A stretch of DNA of 64,000 nt from assembly GCF_010093045.1 (NCBI RefSeq), contig NZ_CP048115.1, positions 2,666,001 through 2,730,000 of the forward strand, read 5' to 3'. The translations under genes and the position numbers were made by a program. A model generated the notes under the pieces. The model was not told the DNA's origin, did not search any database, and saw only the letters and a program-made list of their open reading frames with translations. The number at the start of each line of letters is the position of its first letter. Within the stretch, counting starts at the first letter, position 1. The DNA is from Mucilaginibacter sp. 14171R-50 (GTDB lineage Bacteria; Bacteroidota; Bacteroidia; Sphingobacteriales; Sphingobacteriaceae). Below, piece after piece: positions 1 to 8,700 of this stretch.

Positions 1-183
1 GAGGCTGTGCTGAATAAAAAGCTTGATAAACGCAACTTTCGCAAAAAAATGCTGAGCTACGGCTTTTTAAAGGAACTTGATGAAAAACAGAAAGGGGTAT
101 CTTACCGCGCTGCCAAACTGTATAAATTCGACAGGCGTAAGTATACCAAAATTTTCCAAAACGATCTTAACCTGGATAAGTAG
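1..183 (+). CDS. C-terminal end of a NUDIX/NrtR-like protein (partial)
   Basis: Sixty codons in frame 1 run from the window edge to a TAG stop. The peptide has the pattern LDKRNFRKKML...GFLKELDEKQKGVSYRAAKLYKFD. This matches the winged-helix C-terminal domain of NUDIX proteins of the NrtR/ADP-ribose pyrophosphatase type, where LDxRNFRRK and a terminal P/A-x-LYxFD are characteristic. In that family the NUDIX domain senses an ADP-ribose-like ligand and the winged helix binds DNA, often controlling sugar or NAD metabolism. The NUDIX box lies outside the window, so the assignment rests on the tail only. Confidence 0.7.
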   Translation, partial: EAVLNKKLDKRNFRKKMLSYGFLKELDEKQKGVSYRAAKLYKFDRRKYTKIFQNDLNLDK

Positions 184-257
184 GAGAAGAGAATCAGGAC
201 AGTAAGAGTCAGGAATCAAACCCCGGACTCTGTATTTTATAAATTCTTATTTCACAC

Positions 258-287
258 GAAAGCCGCATCGATATCGATGCGGCTTTC
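258..287. terminator. Perfect 30-bp palindrome, likely bidirectional terminator
   Basis: Positions 258-272 (GAAAGCCGCATCGAT) are exactly complementary to 273-287, with no unpaired loop in the sequence. It lies between the convergent NUDIX gene (+) and sugar kinase (-), with A/T-rich edges on both sides. It fits a hairpin terminator used from both strands. A protein-binding palindrome is the alternative. Confidence 0.6.
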
Positions 288-341
288 TCAATTTCATTGA
301 ATTTAATGTCTTAAGTCTTGACTCTAAAAATCTTGCCTCTC

Positions 342-1202
342 TTATAACTGGCTTGGCGCTAATTCTAAATGGTATTTAACCAGGTTATCTATAGGCGACC
401 GGATGATGTTGCCTACCGTCATGCCATTTTCGGTACAAACCTCTTCAAGCACATTGCGGAAGTTATAACCAACCGATCCTATGCAGTTAAAGGTGTACTT
501 TTGATAATCAGGGTAATGGGTAACCAGGTTGCGGAAAAAATCCTCGAACGAGGTGCGAACCAGGTTGCGCGAGTATTCTATGTTTACAATGTTATCATAA
601 ACAAACTTGCTAAAGCTTGCGCAAAAGCGGTTTGCCCTTGGCTGCGTGTAAACAATTTCGTTTATATCATCCGGAGTAAGTTTAAAGGTTTCCCAAAAAT
701 TCTTACGTACGGCTTCGGGCATGTATCCGCGCAAATAATCTATCAATAACTTTTTACCAATGTGGCAGCCGCTGCCTTCATCACCAAGAATGTAAGCGCC
801 CGAGTCGATGTTGTTTATGATCTCTTTGCCATTGTACAGGCAGGTATTGGTACCGGTACCTAAAATGGCGGCAAAGCCCTCGTTGTTGCCTAAAAGGGCA
901 CGTGCTGCGGCAAGCAGGTCATGACCAATGTATACTTTCGATTTTGTAAAAACTGCCGTCATGGCATCCTCAACAACCTTTCGCATTTCCGGGGTTGAAC
1001 AGCCTGCGCCGTAATAATTAACCTCGGTAATGTTATCTTTCTCAAGATCGGTAGGCAGGCTGTCTCTTAAAGATTGAATAATGTACTCAGTGCCCGAAAA
1101 ATAAGGATTGTAACCCTCGGTGTTAAAATACACCTTTTTACCATCTTCGGTAACTAAACACCAGTTTGTTTTGGTGGAGCCACCGTCAGCAATTATGATC
1201 AT
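342..1202 (-). CDS. BadF/BadG-type N-acetylglucosamine kinase-like protein
   Basis: A 286-residue protein of the ASKHA (sugar kinase/Hsp70/actin) fold. The N-terminus has the phosphate-1 motif ADGGSTKTNW (residues 5-14), and a second glycine-rich phosphate motif ILGTGTNT is near residue 113. ILGDEGSGCHIGKKL (about 138-152) is the conserved block of the BadF/BadG/BcrA/BcrD ATPase family. Bacteroidota members are usually annotated as N-acetylglucosamine kinases that phosphorylate amino sugars in the cytoplasm using ATP. The length is normal for the family. It stands alone, convergent with the NUDIX gene. The substrate is not proven by the sequence. Confidence 0.8.
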   Translation of the reverse strand: MIIIADGGSTKTNWCLVTEDGKKVYFNTEGYNPYFSGTEYIIQSLRDSLPTDLEKDNITEVNYYGAGCSTPEMRKVVEDAMTAVFTKSKVYIGHDLLAAARALLGNNEGFAAILGTGTNTCLYNGKEIINNIDSGAYILGDEGSGCHIGKKLLIDYLRGYMPEAVRKNFWETFKLTPDDINEIVYTQPRANRFCASFSKFVYDNIVNIEYSRNLVRTSFEDFFRNLVTHYPDYQKYTFNCIGSVGYNFRNVLEEVCTENGMTVGNIIRSPIDNLVKYHLELAPSQL

Positions 1203-1583
1203 AAATAAGTTTATTTAAAAAAAATTGGGTTAAAAGTATGATTAACTTATTGTAAAAAAAACACTTCGTACTTTTAAAAAGTAAAAATGCACTATTTAAC
1301 AAGGTAAAACTTAATATATGTGTGTAAATTTTAACTTTTTTGCCCAAAATAAATTTTTAGCAAATCCACACATTAAAAAGTTAAACCGTTAAATATTAAT
1401 TGTTTTATTTACATATATGCATTTAGATTAACTATTAACACCGGTTTATAACAGAATACAATTATATGTATATTTTAACAAATATTTATAGGGGGAGTTT
1501 TTTGTGCCGATAAATTATTTGAATGTTGTTGCTATTGTCTGTTTAAACCAAAATTAGCATATTTGCACTGCAAAATTTGCGAT
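1203..1583. other. AT-rich intergenic region upstream of the sugar kinase and tRNA-Arg
   Basis: About 380 bases, strongly A/T-rich, with no reading frame of credible codon use on either strand. It must hold the promoter of the kinase (reading left) and that of the tRNA (reading right). A CATATTTG box at 1558-1565, with TTG at 1535-1537, resembles the Bacteroidota -7/-33 elements and is a weak candidate tRNA promoter. Nothing else is recognised. Confidence 0.5.
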
Positions 1584-1657
1584 GGTCTCATAGCTCAGCT
1601 GGATAGAGCAACAGATTTCTAATCTGTCGGTCTCAGGTTCGAATCCTGATGAGATCA
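1584..1657 (+). tRNA. tRNA-Arg(TCT)
   Basis: The cloverleaf can be folded by eye. The acceptor stem is GGTCTCA (1584-1590) with TGAGATC (1650-1656), including one G-T pair. The D arm is GCTC/GAGC. The anticodon stem ACAGA/TCTGT encloses loop TTTCTAA, giving anticodon TCT. The T stem TCAGG/CCTGA has loop TTCGAAT, and A1657 is the discriminator base. CCA is not encoded, as is usual in Bacteroidota. Anticodon TCT reads AGA/AGG arginine codons. Confidence 0.96.
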
Positions 1658-1662
1658 CTAAC

Positions 1663-1695
1663 AAAAAGCCTTTAAATTCAATTTAAAGGCTTTTT
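1663..1695 (+). terminator. Rho-independent terminator of tRNA-Arg
   Basis: A 15-bp perfect stem (1663-1677 with 1681-1695) has a 3-base loop and is followed by G and a T run. It begins six bases after the tRNA 3' end. Confidence 0.85.
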
Positions 1696-1758
1696 GTTTT
1701 TATACTATGTAAGATACAACCTGCGGATGGCTGTCGAGGCAGAGTATATCAAATACGT

Positions 1759-1923
1759 TTATTTCTGTTCCTCGTCCGGCGGCATCTCGTCCGGTAACTC
1801 ATCGGGGCTTTCATCAGGCACTTCAGGGGCTTTCGGATCAAAAGGCTGCTCTATTTCCAGCCGGTCTTTTTTAACCGGCATTTCTTCGGGCTCGTTGGGT
1901 ATAGTTTGATGCTTTTTGCTCAT
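1759..1923 (-). CDS. Small acidic proline-rich protein (54 aa)
   Basis: On the minus strand an ATG at 1923 opens a 54-codon frame ending in TAA at 1759-1761. The product starts MSKKHQTIPNEPEEMPVKK. Its second half is a run of P-D/E units (PEVPDESPDELPDEMPPDEE), highly acidic and probably disordered. Codon use resembles the neighbours. The longest frame on the opposite strand is a low-complexity Ser/Gly shadow. No domain is recognised and the function is unknown. It is divergent from the GH25 gene. Confidence 0.6.
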   Translation of the reverse strand: MSKKHQTIPNEPEEMPVKKDRLEIEQPFDPKAPEVPDESPDELPDEMPPDEEQK

Positions 1924-1992
1924 GTGTACACAACATTACCGCTGATGAGATTGTTTTTACTGCAAGCTGCTGTTCCGCATTTTACAATTAGC

Positions 1993-2000
1993 TATTTTTG
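1993..2000 (+). promoter_or_regulatory. TAnnTTTG-like box at the GH25 start
   Basis: TATTTTTG matches the Bacteroidota -7 consensus TAnnTTTG exactly, but no clear TTTG lies 17-23 bases upstream. If it is real, transcription would start near 2006, so the first start codon in frame (TTG 1998) would not be transcribed and GTG 2004 would be close to leaderless. The box and the start codon therefore need to be judged together. Confidence 0.35.
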
Positions 2001-2846
2001 CATGTGCCTGTCAAGAAAAAAAACGTCCGCAGAAAAAAGAAAGCTAAAACGCCGTCCCGGTTAAAATACTATTTCGCCCTTGCCGGTGTACTGTTGCTAT
2101 TATCTCCATTTTACTACGGGTACGTTATTAAAACAGCGTCGTATACCTGGCGGTGGATAAAAGATATCGGTAAAAATACCGATTACCGCACCTATAAAAG
2201 CTTCGGTATCCGGATCCCGTCAAATTACCAGGTGCATGGCATCGACGTATCCTATGCCCAGGGAAAGATAAACTGGGCTAAGGTAGCCGAAATGGAAGAG
2301 GACGGCGTACGCATCCGCTTCGCGTTTATCAAAGCTACCGAAGGCCTTGTAATTGCCGACCCGTATTTTAAACGTAACTCGAAAGAGGCCAGGAAGGCCG
2401 GTATTGCCTGCGGGGCGTACCATTTTTTCAGGCCGCGAAAGAGCGGTTTATGGCAGGCCCGTTTTTTCGTACAAAACGCATCGCTGCAAAAGGGAGGGCT
2501 GCCACCGGTTGCAGATGTTGAGCGGCTGGACGGAAAAACACCCGCTGCTATGCGGAAGGAGTTGAAGGACTTTTTGCGGTTTGTAGAGAATAAAACGGGC
2601 GAAACCCCTATAATTTATACGGGCATCAGCTTTTACCGCGATTACCTTGCCGGCTATTTTGATGAATACCCTTTATGGATAGCCCATTACAACCGCGACA
2701 GGCTAAATGTAAGCGCCGGCACCAACTGGATGTTTTGGCAGCACGCTGAAACGGGCCGTGTTAATGGCATTGGGCACAAGGTTGATTTTGATGTTTTTAA
2801 AGGAGACAGCCTTGCGTTTGAGCGATTTATTGCAAAAAGTAAATAA
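1998..2846 (+). CDS. GH25 family lysozyme (membrane-anchored muramidase)
   Basis: 282 residues: a very basic N-terminus (KKKNVRRKKKAK), one membrane segment at about 24-45, then a glycoside hydrolase family 25 domain from about 80 to the end. GH25 landmarks are visible: HGIDVSYAQGKINW with the family Asp, FAFIKATEG with the following Glu, GAYHFFRP, PPVADVE and PIIYTG. GH25 enzymes cleave the beta-1,4 bond after N-acetylmuramic acid in peptidoglycan. Here the enzyme would face the periplasm, tethered in the inner membrane. The start is uncertain: TTG 1998 or GTG 2004 in frame; the ATG at 2002 is out of frame and stops after 20 codons. Confidence 0.85.
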   Translation: MHVPVKKKNVRRKKKAKTPSRLKYYFALAGVLLLLSPFYYGYVIKTASYTWRWIKDIGKNTDYRTYKSFGIRIPSNYQVHGIDVSYAQGKINWAKVAEMEEDGVRIRFAFIKATEGLVIADPYFKRNSKEARKAGIACGAYHFFRPRKSGLWQARFFVQNASLQKGGLPPVADVERLDGKTPAAMRKELKDFLRFVENKTGETPIIYTGISFYRDYLAGYFDEYPLWIAHYNRDRLNVSAGTNWMFWQHAETGRVNGIGHKVDFDVFKGDSLAFERFIAKSK

Positions 2847-2903
2847 CGCATCGTATACTAATATCATATATTGCGCCGTATTAAGCTTTAAAAAAACCAT
2901 ACA

Positions 2904-3200
2904 ATGAAATACGTAGCATCACGCCTGTCTGAAGGGAACAAGATCTTCCCTGCAGAGATAATAACCGAAGAGAATGGCATCACCATAAAAATCCCCGGCT
3001 TGTTTAGTGGCGACACTACAACCATAGCGTACGATAGTATATCTGCTGTAGAGATAGATACTCCCTTAATTGGCTACTCCACCATCAGGTTTTACCATAA
3101 CGGTAACAAGGTACAGGCACATGGCTTCTCAAAAAGCGATGTGAAACAGATCAAAGCTTTTATTGAAGAAGGCCGCAGCAGGGCGCGGAGTAATTTTTAA
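2904..3200 (+). CDS. Small PH-like domain protein (98 aa)
   Basis: A 98-residue soluble protein with alternating short beta strands (ITIKIPGLFSGDTTTIAYDSISAVEIDTPLIGYSTIRFY) and a C-terminal helix ending in basic residues. The pattern of a strand-rich core with SISAVEI and one closing helix resembles the bacterial PH-domain (YokE/YdbS-like) fold. No catalytic motif is visible. It lies 57 bases after the GH25 gene on the same strand and may be co-transcribed. Its 3' end is 25 bases from the convergent histidine kinase. The function is unknown and the fold call is inference from pattern. Confidence 0.65.
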   Translation: MKYVASRLSEGNKIFPAEIITEENGITIKIPGLFSGDTTTIAYDSISAVEIDTPLIGYSTIRFYHNGNKVQAHGFSKSDVKQIKAFIEEGRSRARSNF

Positions 3201-3225
3201 TCGTGCAGGATACAGCTTAAGGTCC

Positions 3226-5358
3226 TTATGCTTTTGTGTTATTTTTCCGGTTAGGCAGGTCGAACCAAAAAGTGGTGCCCTTACCGGGTTCAGTTTTAAA
3301 CCATATATTCCCCTTGTTCTGGGTTATCATATCCTTGCAAAGTATCAGCCCCAAGTGGTTGCCCTTTTCGCCCTGTGTGCCGGTACTAAGTGTATGTTCG
3401 AGGCTAAATAATTTATCGGCCTCGTCGCGGCTTATGCCCGGGCCGGTGTCGCTTATTGATATAATGGTACGATTGCCATTTACTTCGGCGTTAAAAACTA
3501 TGGAGTCGCTAGCCTTGCAAAATTTTATACTGTTTGACAGCAGGTTACGTATCACCAGGTTTATCATGTCCTGATCGGCAAAAGCCATGGTATCTGCTTT
3601 GGCCGCGTTGCTCACCTGCAGGTTTTTTAAACCTATTTTGGTTTCAAACAAATGGATGTTTTCATCAATGATGCTCTTGATGTCAATATCAACAGGGTTT
3701 ATTTTCATACCCTCTAACTGATTTTTTGACCACTCCAGCAGGTTATCTAAAAAAGTGCCCGTACTTAGTATGGTATCTTCCAGTTTTACCAGCAGGTCCC
3801 CAAGTTCTTTTTCGTCCATATCGCCTTCGCGATAAACTGCCAGCAGGGTTTGCAACGTGCTTAACGGACTCCGCAGATCATGTGATACGATGGAAAAAAA
3901 CTTGTTTTTTACATCGTTCAGTCGTTCCAGCTCGATGTTTTGCGCCGTCGACAACTCCATCTGGGCGTTGATCTCCTCGTTGAGCATGGCCAGTTCGTTA
4001 TTGATCGCTGCAATTTCTTCTTTCTGCTTTACCAGCAGTTTATTAGTAGCCTGCTTTGTTTGGTTGCGGCGGTATAAAACCCCCAAAAGTAAAATAGCCG
4101 ACGCCAGTACAATTGAGGTGGCAATAATTACCGTACTGTATTTGTTGATCTTGTCCAGGTAATCAGAGTTTTTTGCGGCAATATCCTGGTTGTCCTTTTC
4201 CAAACCCGCGTTTTCGCTTCTTACCCTGTTCATTTCAATCAGGGTGATGTCTTTCAACATTTTTTCTTCCTGCATGCTGTCTTTTGATAGCAGATATTGG
4301 GTTTGGTAATAAAACGCATTTTTAAGGTCGCCTTTATTTTTATACGCGGTAACCAACTTATCCATCGATTCGTTGCCCACACCTTTGGCCTTTATGGCGC
4401 GGCTTATGTTTAAAGCCTGTGTGCCGTATTCAATCGCCTTAGCGTAATCTTTACTATCGTTGTAAACATCGGCAATTGAGTTAAGCACATTTGCTTCAAC
4501 ATATTTATCGCCCAGGGTGCGCATATTTTTCAGGGCGCTATCTAAACTTGTTAAGGCGGCAGCATATTTTTTTTGATGGGTATATGCCCTGCCTAAACCC
4601 ATGCGGGCCAGGCCAATGCCGTTCAGGTCGCCCAGCTTTTGGCGTATGGCCAGGCTTCGGTTATAATATTCAATAGCCTGTTCATCCTGGTGGTCGGCGA
4701 GGTAACAGTTCCCTACCGAGTACAAGGCACTGGCAATACCCATATCATTTTTACTTTTGGTGTAACCGGCCAACGCCTGATTAAAATAGCTGCGTGCTAT
4801 TTCATTTTTATCCATATCATAGTAAATAGCGCCAATGTTAGTGTAGCACTGGTTGGCGCCTAACTCATAGCCTATCTTTTTATAAATAGCCAGCGCCTGG
4901 AAGTAGTTGGTAATGGCTTCGCGGTTATCATCAAGCCTGTTGTAAGCAAAGCCTATATTAGCCAGGGCCCTGCCGGCTGTTAATTCAAAACCATATTTTT
5001 TGGCGTGGTTATACCCTAAATTGAAGTAAAAAAGCGCGCTGTCTATTTTGCTGCGGATGCCATAGGATATGCCCATTTGCACGTAGGAGTCGGCAACGGC
5101 TTCATGATTATTCAGCTTTTGGGCAAGGGCCTTATAAACGTTGGCGTAATAGAACTTTTTTTCAGGGTCGACAGATGAGTATGCGGTAGACAACTGTTTA
5201 AGCAGGCTCAGCCTTGCCGTATCGGGCATGGTTTGCTTAAGCCGGGGTAGTAGTTCATTTACTTTAGTAATTTGGGCAAAGCAGGGATCAAAGGCGAATA
5301 GAAATACCAGTAAATATGGATTGATGAACCGTTTTATGCTCCAAATGGGGTTTAACAT
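3226..5358 (-). CDS. TPR-repeat sensor histidine kinase
   Basis: 710 residues. Order: N-terminal signal-like segment (about 10-28), a long series of tetratricopeptide repeats (about 35-390), a single membrane helix (about 405-428), a coiled coil, a HisKA domain with phospho-acceptor His493 in FSIVSHDLRSPLSTL, and a HATPase domain with N box NLLSNSIKF, G1 DTGPGI and G2-like GLILCKDM. The TPR part would lie in the periplasm and the kinase in the cytoplasm, an architecture common in Bacteroidota. No response regulator is adjacent. It is divergent from the NRPS-PKS operon across a 393-bp shared region, so it could influence that operon, but this is only position-based. Confidence 0.9.
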   Translation of the reverse strand: MLNPIWSIKRFINPYLLVFLFAFDPCFAQITKVNELLPRLKQTMPDTARLSLLKQLSTAYSSVDPEKKFYYANVYKALAQKLNNHEAVADSYVQMGISYGIRSKIDSALFYFNLGYNHAKKYGFELTAGRALANIGFAYNRLDDNREAITNYFQALAIYKKIGYELGANQCYTNIGAIYYDMDKNEIARSYFNQALAGYTKSKNDMGIASALYSVGNCYLADHQDEQAIEYYNRSLAIRQKLGDLNGIGLARMGLGRAYTHQKKYAAALTSLDSALKNMRTLGDKYVEANVLNSIADVYNDSKDYAKAIEYGTQALNISRAIKAKGVGNESMDKLVTAYKNKGDLKNAFYYQTQYLLSKDSMQEEKMLKDITLIEMNRVRSENAGLEKDNQDIAAKNSDYLDKINKYSTVIIATSIVLASAILLLGVLYRRNQTKQATNKLLVKQKEEIAAINNELAMLNEEINAQMELSTAQNIELERLNDVKNKFFSIVSHDLRSPLSTLQTLLAVYREGDMDEKELGDLLVKLEDTILSTGTFLDNLLEWSKNQLEGMKINPVDIDIKSIIDENIHLFETKIGLKNLQVSNAAKADTMAFADQDMINLVIRNLLSNSIKFCKASDSIVFNAEVNGNRTIISISDTGPGISRDEADKLFSLEHTLSTGTQGEKGNHLGLILCKDMITQNKGNIWFKTEPGKGTTFWFDLPNRKNNTKA

Positions 5359-5751
5359 AGGGGTGTAAATTAAATAAGGCAGGTAAACAAGGCTGCAACG
5401 CGCGGCGTTATTTTCTGTAGGTAAATATAACTATTGTCCGGCCCATTTTAAACTTATTTTACTATTGATGCCCGCATTAGCCGCTGGTAAAAGGTATGTG
5501 CGAGCGGTCTTAACCACCCCGTACGAAGATTGGTTTCAGGGTAAATTGCTTTTAAAGAATTTGCTTAATTTAAAGTTATGCCGGCAGGGCGGATAATTAA
5601 ATTTTAAACTTTGATTTAATGAAAATTGAATGAATTTTTTTGCTCACCCTGCAAGTACCTAAGTTTAAATTTTTATATCTTAATCCCGATTTAAACAGCG
5701 CTAAAGTAACCTGCGGTTTATACCGGCACGTTAGCCCACTTACTTAGGTTA
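5359..5751. promoter_or_regulatory. Divergent promoter region: histidine kinase / NRPS-PKS operon
   Basis: 393 bases between divergent starts. The half nearer the NRPS gene (about 5570-5690) is very A/T-rich. It holds TTTG-type triplets, including ACTTTGATT near 5610 and a T-run ending TTTTTTTG near 5642, which could form a loose Bacteroidota promoter, but no box matches the consensus well. A 42-codon frame at 5468-5596 looks accidental. No clear operator palindrome was found. Confidence 0.5.
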
Positions 5752-8700
5752 ATGAATATTCTTACCGATAACAAGTACACTGATATTTTTACGGATGATG
5801 TGTTTATTCATCATTTGTTTGAGCAGCAGGCCCTGCAAACTCCTGCGGTAACTGCCGTGCAGTTTGGCGTTGATAAAATAAGCTATAATGAACTAAACAG
5901 CAAGGCCGGCAAACTGGCTGATGTTATCAATAAGGTGTCGCCTGCATCGCTTATCATCGGGGTAAGCGCAACCCGGTCTATCGAAACCATCATTAGCCTG
6001 CTGGCTGTTTTAAAAGCAGGCAAAGCCTATCTTCCGTTAGACCCAACCTTCCCTGCCGAAAGGCTGCAGGATATGGTGGCCGACTGCGGTATCGACACCA
6101 TTATTGCACCCGGAATAGATAAAACGGTTTTTAGCGGGTTCGCAAAAAACGTAATTGTTTCTGACGAGGCTATAACCGCGGGTGCCGGGTTAATTAACGG
6201 CGCCAAAACTAAGGTTGCTTATATCATTTACACATCGGGTTCAACAGGCAAGCCTAAAGGAGTTTGCGTAGGCCATGCGGGCGTTGTAAATCTGATAAAC
6301 TGGCACAAGCGCATTTCGCCATATTTAGGGGTAGGGCATAAAACAATGCAATTTTCTCCGCTGATATTTGATGCATCGGTAATGGAGATCTTTTGTACCC
6401 TATGTATAGGCGGTACGCTGGTTTTGGTTGACGATGCCACACGTATAGACCCCTCAAAACTTTTAAAATATATAGATGAACAGCAGGTCAACCGCATAAA
6501 TATGCCTTTTGTGGCCCTGCAATATTTTACAGAGGCTGCCGATGCCGAACAGCACTTTCCGCAATCGTTAAAGGAAGTGATCAGCGCGGGTGAACAATTA
6601 AAAATAACGCCGCAGGTTTTGCGTTTCTTTGAGGCGCTGCCGGGCTGCGTGTTTTACAACATGTATGGCCCTACCGAGGCCAGCGTGTGCAGCACCGCCC
6701 TTAAAATGGAAGGCCCTGCCGATAACTGGCCGTTGCTGCCCACCGTTGGCAAACCTATGGATAACGTATCCATACACGTGCTGGATGAGCAACTGAAGGA
6801 AGTTGCGGACGGCGAAGCGGGCGAACTTGGCATAAGCGGTATAAGCTTGGCTTATGGCTACCTGAACCGCCCCAACCTTACAGAAGAAAAATTTATAGAT
6901 TGGACGGATGCCCAAGGCAAACCCACCCGCATTTATCGCAGCGGAGACTTAGGCCGTTACCTGCCCGACGGTAACATAGAATACCTTGGCCGGCGCGATA
7001 CGCAAGTAAAGATACGGGGTAACAGGGTAGAAGTTGGAGAGATAGAAGTGTTGCTGAGCCAACTGGAAGGCGTACAGCAAGCTGTGGTGGTTGCCCGCGA
7101 GGATGTGCCAGGGCAAAAGCGTTTGGTGGCTTACCTGGTATCATCGGGCATAAAAAAGGATATCGCCTTTCTGCGCTATAGTATAGAACAACAACTGCCC
7201 GATTATATGATGCCCTCGGCATTTGTTTGGGTAGACGGCTTTGCCAAAACAACCAGCGGCAAGATAGACCGCAACGCCCTGCCTGCACCGGACACGCAAC
7301 GCCCCGAGCTGTCTGTTTTGTATAAAGTCCCTGTTACCACTGCCGAAAAGCATATTGCCACCCTTTGGGCCGAACTATTGCAGGTGGACAAGGTGGGCAT
7401 CTATGATAATTTTTTTGAATTGGGGGGTAACTCCATCCTGGCGCTTAAAACCGTTGCAGCGTTAAAAAAGCAACATAATTATACGCTGCCCATAACCAAG
7501 CTTTACCAATATCCCACGGTAAACGGCATTGCGGCCTTTTTAGAAGGAAACAAGGTGGTTGCTAAACTTGCTGCTAAACCCAGAAAAGATAAAAGCAATA
7601 AAGAAATAGCCGTGATAGGCATGGCGGCCAGGTTGCCGGGGGCAAACAATATTTATGAACTTTGGGACGTACTGGCCGAAGGGCGCGAAACCATATCATT
7701 TTTTACTGACGATGAGCTTGATCCGTATATTCCGTATGGAGTAAAAACTGCGCCCAACTATGTAAAAGCACGTGGGATTGTAGAGAACTCCGAGGGGTTC
7801 GATGCCGCGTTTTTTGGTATCAACCCCAAGGTAGCCGAACTGATGGACCCCCAGCACCGCGTGTTTTTGGAACTGGCATTTGAAGCACTGGAAACCAGCG
7901 GTCACCTGCCTGTAAAATATGCTGGTTTGGTTGGTGTTTTCGCGGGTACGGGCAACAATACTTATTATATCAATAACGTAATCTCGAACACGCTAAAAAT
8001 TGAAGGCGTGGGCAGTTTTCTTACTTCCACTATAAATGAGAAAGATTACATAGCCACGCGCACCGCTTACGAGCTTGACCTGAACGGCCCGGCGGTAAGT
8101 GTGCACGCTGCCTGTTCCACATCGCTGCTGGCCATAGCGCAGGCTGCCGACAGCATCCGCAACGGGCAATGCAATGTAGCGCTGGCAGGAGGCGCGTCTA
8201 TCAGTTCACCGGTTAAAAGCGGGCATTTGTACCAGCAAGGCACCATGCTAAGCGCCGACGGGCATTGCCGATCGTTTGATGCGGATAGCGATGGTACCGT
8301 GTTTAGCGATGGCGCGGGTGTTGTGGTTTTGAAAAGTCTGGAAGAGGCGGAGCGCGATGGCGATACCATTTACGCGGTGCTTAAAGGCATAGGGCTCAAC
8401 AACGACGGAGGCGACAAGGGCAGCTTTACCGCGCCAAGCGCTGTTGGCCAGGCAGGCGCTATTGCCATGGCTATTGCCGATGCGGGGGTAGACCCTGCAA
8501 CCATCACCTATGTTGAAGCACACGGTACCGCTACCATGTTAGGCGACCCTATAGAGATCGAAGGACTTAACCTGGCCTTTGGAGCGCAGGATAAAAAACA
8601 ATACTGCGCCATTGGCTCTATCAAAAGTAATATGGGGCACACGGTTGCCGCAGCAGGTGTAGCCGGCTTTATAAAAACCACATTGGCGCTGTTCCACAAG

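Noticed and set aside
369-749. 126-codon plus-strand frame over the sugar kinase
   Set aside because: It runs opposite a kinase with all its motifs and has no family of its own.
5468-5596. 42-codon ATG frame in the gap before the NRPS operon
   Set aside because: It has no recognisable family and occupies the shared promoter region; a frame of this length is expected by chance.
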